The position numbers and the translations under genes are program-made. From an uncultured Candidatus Melainabacteria bacterium (GTDB lineage: Bacteria; Cyanobacteriota; Vampirovibrionia; Gastranaerophilales; Gastranaerophilaceae): a stretch of 64,000 nt of DNA. Where the stretch lies: NCBI GenBank assembly GCA_947364235.1, contig CANARY010000002.1, positions 271,283 to 335,282 on the forward strand. The letters run 5' to 3'. Shown here piece after piece: positions 59,343 through 64,000 of the stretch (its first letter is position 1; every line of letters starts with the position of its first letter). Below the pieces are notes generated by a model. That model saw only the letters and a list, made by a program, of their open reading frames with translations. It did no database searches and had not been told where the DNA came from.

Positions 59343-60683
59343 ATGAAAAGAAAACCAATTATCGCAGTAGTCGGAAGACCAAATGTAGGAAAATCAACTT
59401 TTGTAAACAGATTAGTTGGAAGGCGTCAGTCAATTGTTGATGACATGCCGGGTGTTACAAGAGATAGAATTTATTTTGATGTAGAATGGCAAAATAAGCC
59501 TTTCACTGTTATTGATACAGGCGGAATCGTTCCAGGTGATGAAGATGACATTATGATTTCGATTTATGATCAAGCAAAGATTGCTTGTGAAGAAGCCGAT
59601 AAGATTATTTTCATTGTAGATGGTATAGAAGGTGCTACTCCTGTCGATATAGATATTGCAAATATTTTGAGACAGTCTAATAAACCAGTTTTTCTTGCAG
59701 TAAATAAAGTTGACTCGCATAATCAAATAACAATGATTAGTGATTTTTATTCTTTAGCTGTCGGTGAGCCGATTGCAATATCTGCTCTTCATGGTTCCGG
59801 CGGGGTTGGAGATTTGCTGGAAGAAATTACATCTGATTTTGAAGATGATGATACAGAAGCAGAAGATAAAACAATTAAGATAGCTATTGTTGGACGTCCA
59901 AATGCAGGTAAGTCTTCTATTGTCAACGCGCTTCTTGGTGAAAAACGTGTAATAGTTTCCGATGTTTCAGGTACAACCAGAGACAGTATAGACTCAAGAC
60001 TTGTTTATAATAATCAAGAGTTTGTAATTATTGATACAGCAGGTATAAGAAAAAAATCTAAAGTTGATTATGGCGTAGAAAAATTTGCTGTAGATAGAGC
60101 AATTCGTTCAATAAGAGAATGTGATGTTGCTTTGATGGTGATTGATGCAACAGAAACTGTTTCAGGTATTTCTGACCAGGATAAAAAAATTGCATCTATT
60201 ATTACTGAAGCCGGAAAAGGTATGGTAATTGCAATTAATAAATGGGATTTAGTAGAAGATAAGAAATCTAATACAATAAACAAATTTGAGCAGAAGATAG
60301 CGCATGAAATTCCTTTTTTAGATTATGTACCTAAAATTTATATAAGCGCAGTTACTCATCAGCGTTTAAATCAGATATTTACAAAAGTTATGGAAGTTCA
60401 GCAAGAACGCTCTAAACGTATTGCAACAGGACTTTTGAATAAAGTTATTAATGAAGCTTATGCTCTTAATCCGCCGCAGACTATAAGGAATAAGAGACTT
60501 AAAATCATGTATTCGACTCAAGCTTCTGTTCAGCCGCCTACATTTGTATTATTTGCAAATAATGAAGATTTAATGAAGGATCATTATAAACGTTACATGG
60601 AAAATAAGCTTCGTGAAGCGTTTGGGTTCACTGGAACCCCTATACGAATTTCTGTTCGTGCAAGAGCTGAAAAAAGTAAATAA
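59343..60683 (+). CDS. der: GTPase Der (EngA)
   Basis: 446 residues with two tandem G domains: GRPNVGKST / DTGG / NKVD and GRPNAGKSS / DTAG / NKWD, then a C-terminal KH-like domain. Essential for 50S assembly. No Shine-Dalgarno is obvious in the short leader. Confidence 0.97.
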   Translation: MKRKPIIAVVGRPNVGKSTFVNRLVGRRQSIVDDMPGVTRDRIYFDVEWQNKPFTVIDTGGIVPGDEDDIMISIYDQAKIACEEADKIIFIVDGIEGATPVDIDIANILRQSNKPVFLAVNKVDSHNQITMISDFYSLAVGEPIAISALHGSGGVGDLLEEITSDFEDDDTEAEDKTIKIAIVGRPNAGKSSIVNALLGEKRVIVSDVSGTTRDSIDSRLVYNNQEFVIIDTAGIRKKSKVDYGVEKFAVDRAIRSIRECDVALMVIDATETVSGISDQDKKIASIITEAGKGMVIAINKWDLVEDKKSNTINKFEQKIAHEIPFLDYVPKIYISAVTHQRLNQIFTKVMEVQQERSKRIATGLLNKVINEAYALNPPQTIRNKRLKIMYSTQASVQPPTFVLFANNEDLMKDHYKRYMENKLREAFGFTGTPIRISVRARAEKSK

Positions 60684-60692
60684 TAATCTTTA

Positions 60693-61289
60693 CTATTTAA
60701 ATAATACAATGTCTCCGCGTTTAACCTGCGCAGACAACTGTTTTATTACCTCATTATCCATTCTAATGCAGCCTTGAGATTCACGTTTTCCTATGCTTGA
60801 GGCTTTGTTATTACCATGGATCCATTGTCCTGTATTAGTTTTTTCACCTGTTTCAGGATCAACCTTATCTAAAACTATAATGTTAGCACCATAAGGATAA
60901 GGGTTATTTTTACGTTTTGAATTTGCTGGAGCGTATTTGTATGGGAATTTCTCAACGTGACTAACTACGCTGATTCGTTTTTTAGTTGGAGTTTTTGCTT
61001 TTCCGCTGCAAACAAGGTAAGCTTTTTCCGGGCTGCCGTCTTTATCGTATTTGTATAAAGTATTCTGTTCAATATCAACAACAATAACTGCTTTATGGGT
61101 TTCACCATTTATAGTAACCTCAGGATTTGGGGCATTTTTTAATGTAAGCGAATCTTGTGTTCCTGCAGGAGTTACGATTCGTTCAAAAGTATCCGGCTTT
61201 ACCTCTGCTTTTACAGGGGTGTACATAATTGATGCTGATGAAATTGCTATAGCTGCTCCGGCAGCTTTTATAAAATTAGTTATTCTCAT
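60693..61289 (-). CDS. L,D-transpeptidase (YkuD domain)
   Basis: 198 residues. Signal peptide (1-28). The YkuD catalytic motif appears as IHG near 164 and SQGCIRM near 176-182 with the nucleophilic Cys. Beta-rich domain from about 60. Cross-links peptidoglycan or attaches proteins to it in the periplasm. It is preceded on the same strand by the GH13 gene, 32 bases upstream. Confidence 0.92.
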   Translation of the reverse strand: MRITNFIKAAGAAIAISSASIMYTPVKAEVKPDTFERIVTPAGTQDSLTLKNAPNPEVTINGETHKAVIVVDIEQNTLYKYDKDGSPEKAYLVCSGKAKTPTKKRISVVSHVEKFPYKYAPANSKRKNNPYPYGANIIVLDKVDPETGEKTNTGQWIHGNNKASSIGKRESQGCIRMDNEVIKQLSAQVKRGDIVLFK

Positions 61290-61321
61290 ATTATCTATAA
61301 AAAGGGTAAAAATAAAATTTG

Positions 61322-62839
61322 CTACCTTTTTAATTTTATTACTTTAATTTCACCAGCGCTTAAATCGGTATGTAAATTTCTTCTTATAATTTTTATGTTA
61401 TCGCTGCCTGCTATAGTTTCAAATTTTGTATTTTTTTTAAGATTTAGATCATTGATACTTATTTTATTCTGAGCAGATTTGAAATCTAAATTTCCAATAA
61501 CTAAAACAGTTTCATCCTTTAATATTCTTGAAAAAGCAAAAACTTTTGGGTTATTTGTTTTATGCTGGGCAAAATTACCGCTTGAAATTAAGTCAATGTT
61601 GTCTTCTCTGAATTGATTTGCTTTTTTAAAATTTTCTAAGATTTTTTCGTTATTTCCGCCTGGTTTTCTTGAGAAGTTGAATATATCGAGCTTACCTCTA
61701 TGAACAAAATATGAATAGTCATCAGTTTCTGATTTTTCTGCTTGAGTGTTAGCCCAAGGGTATAGATAAGAATCACCTGTAAAAAATCCATCTATACAGT
61801 AAGGGTTGAATGGTAATGACGCATTCAGCCAGGCAATCATAATAGAAAAATCTTCTCCATGCAATAAAATCGGGCTTACTTCGTCATGTGTTGTAAAACT
61901 CATTATTACACTTTTGGGAGCTTTGTATGAGTTTAAAAGCTTTAAGTTATATTTTACATGCTCCATAAACTCATCGGCACTCCAGTCTTTTAGGTTAAAG
62001 AAACTCCCGTAATAACCGTCAAAACCTGCTTCAAGAAGCTTGTCGTAAGGAGTAAACTCTGCATATTTGCTTGGCGGTTCTCTCCAAGAATCTGAAGCTT
62101 CTGCTAAAAACATAAACTCAGGATCTTTATGACGCGTGTATTTTATAATTTCTTCCCAGAAAGCATATGGTTTGATTGTAGCAACATCTGCACGAATTCC
62201 GTCAGCTCCGATTGAGAGAACTAAATCAATAAATTTTTTATGAACATTAAGTACATCTTGATTTAAATTCTTATTGCTGCCTGTGTTTAACAGCCTGACA
62301 TCGGTCCAATCTGTTGGTACTATAGAACATCTTTTGTCGTCTTTAATAAATAATTCCGGATGAGTTAGAAATAAATCATAAGCACCGCAGCTAGGAAGGT
62401 CAATTATAACTCTTATTTCGCGTTTATGACACTCGTCAATAAATCTTCGAGCTTGCTCGATATCTGTGAGTTCAGAATTTTTTGCAGTAAGCTGCGGATT
62501 AATACTCCAAAAATTTTCTGCTGCATATACAGAACCGGCTGTTCCTAAAGCTTTTAATCTTCCAACAGGTGTTATAGGAAGTACATGAAGCGTATTTATT
62601 CCCAGCGCTTTTATTTCATCTAAACGTTCAACTGCATTTAAAAAATTGCCGCTGACTTCATTCTCATCGATAATTTCATTGCCATTTAAGTCTTGTGCGT
62701 TGAAAGTTCTGATGTTGATACCGCAAATATTCGTTTTATTGGTATTGAAAAGTGTGCGTAAGTTGTTGTTTTCTCCCGCAAAACAAACACTATTTATGCT
62801 TGCTGCTATTAAAAATGATAATAAAAATTTTTTTGTCAT
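61322..62839 (-). CDS. Secreted GH13 alpha-amylase family protein
   Basis: 505 residues from the ATG at 62839; the longer frame runs into the XRE stop. Signal peptide MTKKFLLSFLIAASINSVCFA. The (beta/alpha)8 barrel has all four GH13 regions: IDLPSCGAYD (II-like I), DGIRADVA with the nucleophile Asp, FLAEAS with the acid Glu, and TTHDEV with the stabilising Asp. A C-terminal beta domain follows. Likely acts on starch-derived or other alpha-glucans in the periplasm or outside; the exact linkage is unknown. It lies five bases past the XRE gene. Confidence 0.92.
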   Translation of the reverse strand: MTKKFLLSFLIAASINSVCFAGENNNLRTLFNTNKTNICGINIRTFNAQDLNGNEIIDENEVSGNFLNAVERLDEIKALGINTLHVLPITPVGRLKALGTAGSVYAAENFWSINPQLTAKNSELTDIEQARRFIDECHKREIRVIIDLPSCGAYDLFLTHPELFIKDDKRCSIVPTDWTDVRLLNTGSNKNLNQDVLNVHKKFIDLVLSIGADGIRADVATIKPYAFWEEIIKYTRHKDPEFMFLAEASDSWREPPSKYAEFTPYDKLLEAGFDGYYGSFFNLKDWSADEFMEHVKYNLKLLNSYKAPKSVIMSFTTHDEVSPILLHGEDFSIMIAWLNASLPFNPYCIDGFFTGDSYLYPWANTQAEKSETDDYSYFVHRGKLDIFNFSRKPGGNNEKILENFKKANQFREDNIDLISSGNFAQHKTNNPKVFAFSRILKDETVLVIGNLDFKSAQNKISINDLNLKKNTKFETIAGSDNIKIIRRNLHTDLSAGEIKVIKLKR

Positions 62840-62844
62840 GCTCT

Positions 62845-63249
62845 TTACTCTTTTATTTGAAATATACATTTTACGCAATGTGCTTTTGGCTGCAGTATCA
62901 AATTATCTTCAATGTCATACATTTTTGCAATTCGTGTAACTAAAGGCTCGCCGCACATTGGGCATTTTAAGTTTGTTTCACGCTTTAAGATTTTAGATTT
63001 TAAATCTTCGATCACTTCTTGAGAAACAATTTCAAACTCATAACTTCTTTCATGTTCTTTTATTTCATTAGGAGAACATTTTAGAACTCTTGCAAGCTGC
63101 TGTCTTTGAGTAACAGAAAGAAAAAGCTCTTTGCCGGCTTCAATATCTTCTAAAATTTCAAGTTTAATATTTGTTTTTTTTGCGAGTCCGGTTACTGATA
63201 AACCTGCATTTTCGCGTTTTTTAATAATAAATTCTGCTAAGCTTTCCAT
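62845..63249 (-). CDS. XRE-family regulator with C-terminal zinc ribbon
   Basis: 135 residues from the ATG at 63249; upstream codons of the open frame lie in the promoter. HTH (about 5-60; KRENAGLSVTGLAKKTNIKLEILEDIEAG). C-terminal four-Cys site (CPMCGEP and CVKC) typical of a zinc ribbon. Upstream of GH13 and L,D-transpeptidase in one unit, so it may regulate them. TATAAT is six bases before the ATG, predicting a leaderless mRNA. Confidence 0.87.
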   Translation of the reverse strand: MESLAEFIIKKRENAGLSVTGLAKKTNIKLEILEDIEAGKELFLSVTQRQQLARVLKCSPNEIKEHERSYEFEIVSQEVIEDLKSKILKRETNLKCPMCGEPLVTRIAKMYDIEDNLILQPKAHCVKCIFQIKE

Positions 63250-63255
63250 AAAGAT

Positions 63256-63284
63256 ATTATATAATAAATAATTACAATGAGTAA
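63256..63284 (-). promoter_or_regulatory. Promoter of the XRE-GH13-ldt unit, probably leaderless
   Basis: Minus strand TTACTC (63279-63284), 17-base spacer, TATAAT (63256-63261), then six bases to the ATG ending at 63247. Confidence 0.6.
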
Positions 63285-63310
63285 TTATAAACGATTGTAA
63301 ACTATAATTC

Positions 63311-63466
63311 ATGAGCTGACGCTTAATACAAGAACATGTAATTGAATATTTTCAATTTCCATCAAATCCGCCAATAAATATATCAACTATTTCATCAGAT
63401 GAACAAATTGCATTATACGTAAATAAATGGCTGGAGATGTGTCGTTATACTAATCTTCCGTATTAA
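63311..63466 (+). pseudogene. Short coding-like frame with an in-frame TGA at codon 3
   Basis: ATG AGC then TGA (63317-63319), after which the frame stays open for 48 codons to a TAA: ...LIQEHVIEYFQFP, SDEQIALYVNKWLEMCRY, TNLPY. The amino acid text looks like a real small protein. Read as Trp the third codon gives a continuous 51-residue product. Explanations are a degraded gene, an unseen alternative start, a sequence error or chance. No family was recognised. Confidence 0.3.
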
Positions 63467-63511
63467 ATAAAAGATGAAAAAACAAATTATTAAATTTTGT
63501 AAAAACATCTC

Positions 63512-63540
63512 TTGACTTTAAAATTTTTTCATTTTATAAT
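63512..63540 (+). promoter_or_regulatory. rRNA-leader promoter P1 candidate
   Basis: TTGACT (63512-63517), 17-base spacer, TATAAT (63535-63540). Confidence 0.6.
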
Positions 63541-64000
63541 GGTGGAACGCGCTGGAAAACAGAAGCGTAAAGAAAAATGATTTACACAGGTGCCAACGGA
63601 GGCTGGATGAGTAGACAATAAACAGGTTTAATAGACTTGTGAAATGTGAAAAACAGCAGACACCACCGTAAAAGCCGAAATATAACACTAGCACTTTGAA
63701 AATCTTATATCGTTAAAAACCAAATGTAACGAAATGTAAATAATAAAAACAAAGTTGTTGACATTAAAACTTGATGATATAAGATAGAGGAGTTCGGAGA
63801 GGAAACCTCCAGAGTTGACACAGCGCAAGTCGCAGTCTGAGGAAAGTATTAAGTATTCAGATGGTTAACCAAATACAAACCCTTAACTTTGGATATAAAT
63901 AGCAAAATCTAAGTAAGTTTTGAATCTTAAAACAAGATAAATATATTGCACTTTGACAACAGAATAGCTGAAGACGAAATTAAACTTGTTAATTCGTTGA
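63541..64000 (+). promoter_or_regulatory. Probable leader of an rRNA operon (16S just beyond the window)
   Basis: No ORF. After P1 the RNA could pair GGTGG (63541-63545) with CCACC (63663-63667). BoxA-like GCACTTTGAAAA at 63691 and GCACTTTGACAAC at 63948-63960 resemble the antitermination boxes before bacterial 16S genes. A second promoter lies at 63758-63785. A GAGG-AAA-CCTC hairpin follows it. The 16S gene itself is not in the window, so this is inference. Confidence 0.5.
63758..63785 (+). promoter_or_regulatory. rRNA-leader promoter P2 candidate
   Basis: Consensus TTGACA (63758-63763) with TATAAG or TAAGAT (63778-63785) at a 14-16 base spacing. Confidence 0.5.

Noticed and set aside
63311..63319. 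UGA recoding in this genome
   Set aside because: TGA serves as a normal stop in coupled gene pairs such as birA/oadG and recF/galE, so a single odd frame does not support recoding.
63541..63680. Reading the segment after P1 as RNase P RNA or a known riboswitch
   Set aside because: The conserved core words of those RNAs are not present; the segment fits better as rRNA leader.

Overview
The window looks like a piece of a chromosome from an uncultured gut bacterium of the Candidatus Gastranaerophilales (Vampirovibrionia/Melainabacteria, the non-photosynthetic sister group of cyanobacteria). I infer this from the AT-rich sequence, lipid A and LPS-export genes (lpxI, lpxB, lptB, LptF/G-type permease) that indicate a diderm envelope, a fermentative biotin-dependent Na+ decarboxylase, flagellar regulators, and several lineage-type hypothetical proteins with an N-terminal (V/T)(S/T)FKG-like motif. 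No 16S sequence is present to confirm it. About 60 protein genes, two tRNAs (Ile-GAT, Gln-TTG), an L10 leader and the probable leader of an rRNA operon are visible. No insertion sequence, prophage or CRISPR array was seen.

Layout. 1-1.7 kb: 3' part of a periplasmic 5'-nucleotidase. 1.7-5.7 kb (minus): birA-oadG-oadA-oadB, a biotin ligase in one operon with the three subunits of a Na+-pumping decarboxylase. 5.8-10.5 kb: FKG-motif membrane proteins, a secreted unknown, a GT2 enzyme with a Cys-rich tail, tRNA-Ile. 10.6-20.5 kb: housekeeping (thioredoxin, DnaQ-type exonuclease, RlmD-type methyltransferase, LipM-like acyltransferase, dGTPase, MgtC, TPR protein, ABC ATPase, AI-2E permease, radical SAM). 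20.7-24.5 kb: a helical protein behind a sigma-28-like promoter, then two divergent glycosyltransferases. 24.5-28.5 kb: rplJL with attenuator leader, and LPS-export genes. 28.7-37.7 kb: a Gly/Met-rich unknown, tRNA-Gln and a giant 2481-residue FliD-like protein. 37.9-48.8 kb: acyl-CoA synthase of the DRE-TIM type, AGCS symporter, mnmA with a mini-protein/paralogue pair, a degenerate matrixin-like protein, Hsp20, a candidate structured RNA, prs, lpxI-lpxB. 48.9-63.2 kb: recF-galE, MEMO/AMMECR1 fusion, metallo-hydrolases, gshB, a TPR-fliW-csrA-TPR cluster, der, L,D-transpeptidase, GH13 and an XRE regulator. 63.3-64 kb: tandem promoters and BoxA-like sequences leading out of the window, probably into 16S rRNA.

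The most unusual content is flagellum-associated: a cap-like protein about five times normal length with about 16 IN-type modules and two Thr/Val-rich 24-residue repeat tracts, a sigma-28-like promoter in front of an unknown helical protein, and a FliW/CsrA pair whose CsrA has a long tail. No flagellin, hook, basal-body or export gene lies in the window. Other points of note are a recurrent promoter geometry that predicts leaderless transcripts, a 30-bp palindrome that gives two convergent genes the same last four residues, an inactive-looking metzincin, and a 40-residue paralogue of a neighbour's N-terminal domain.
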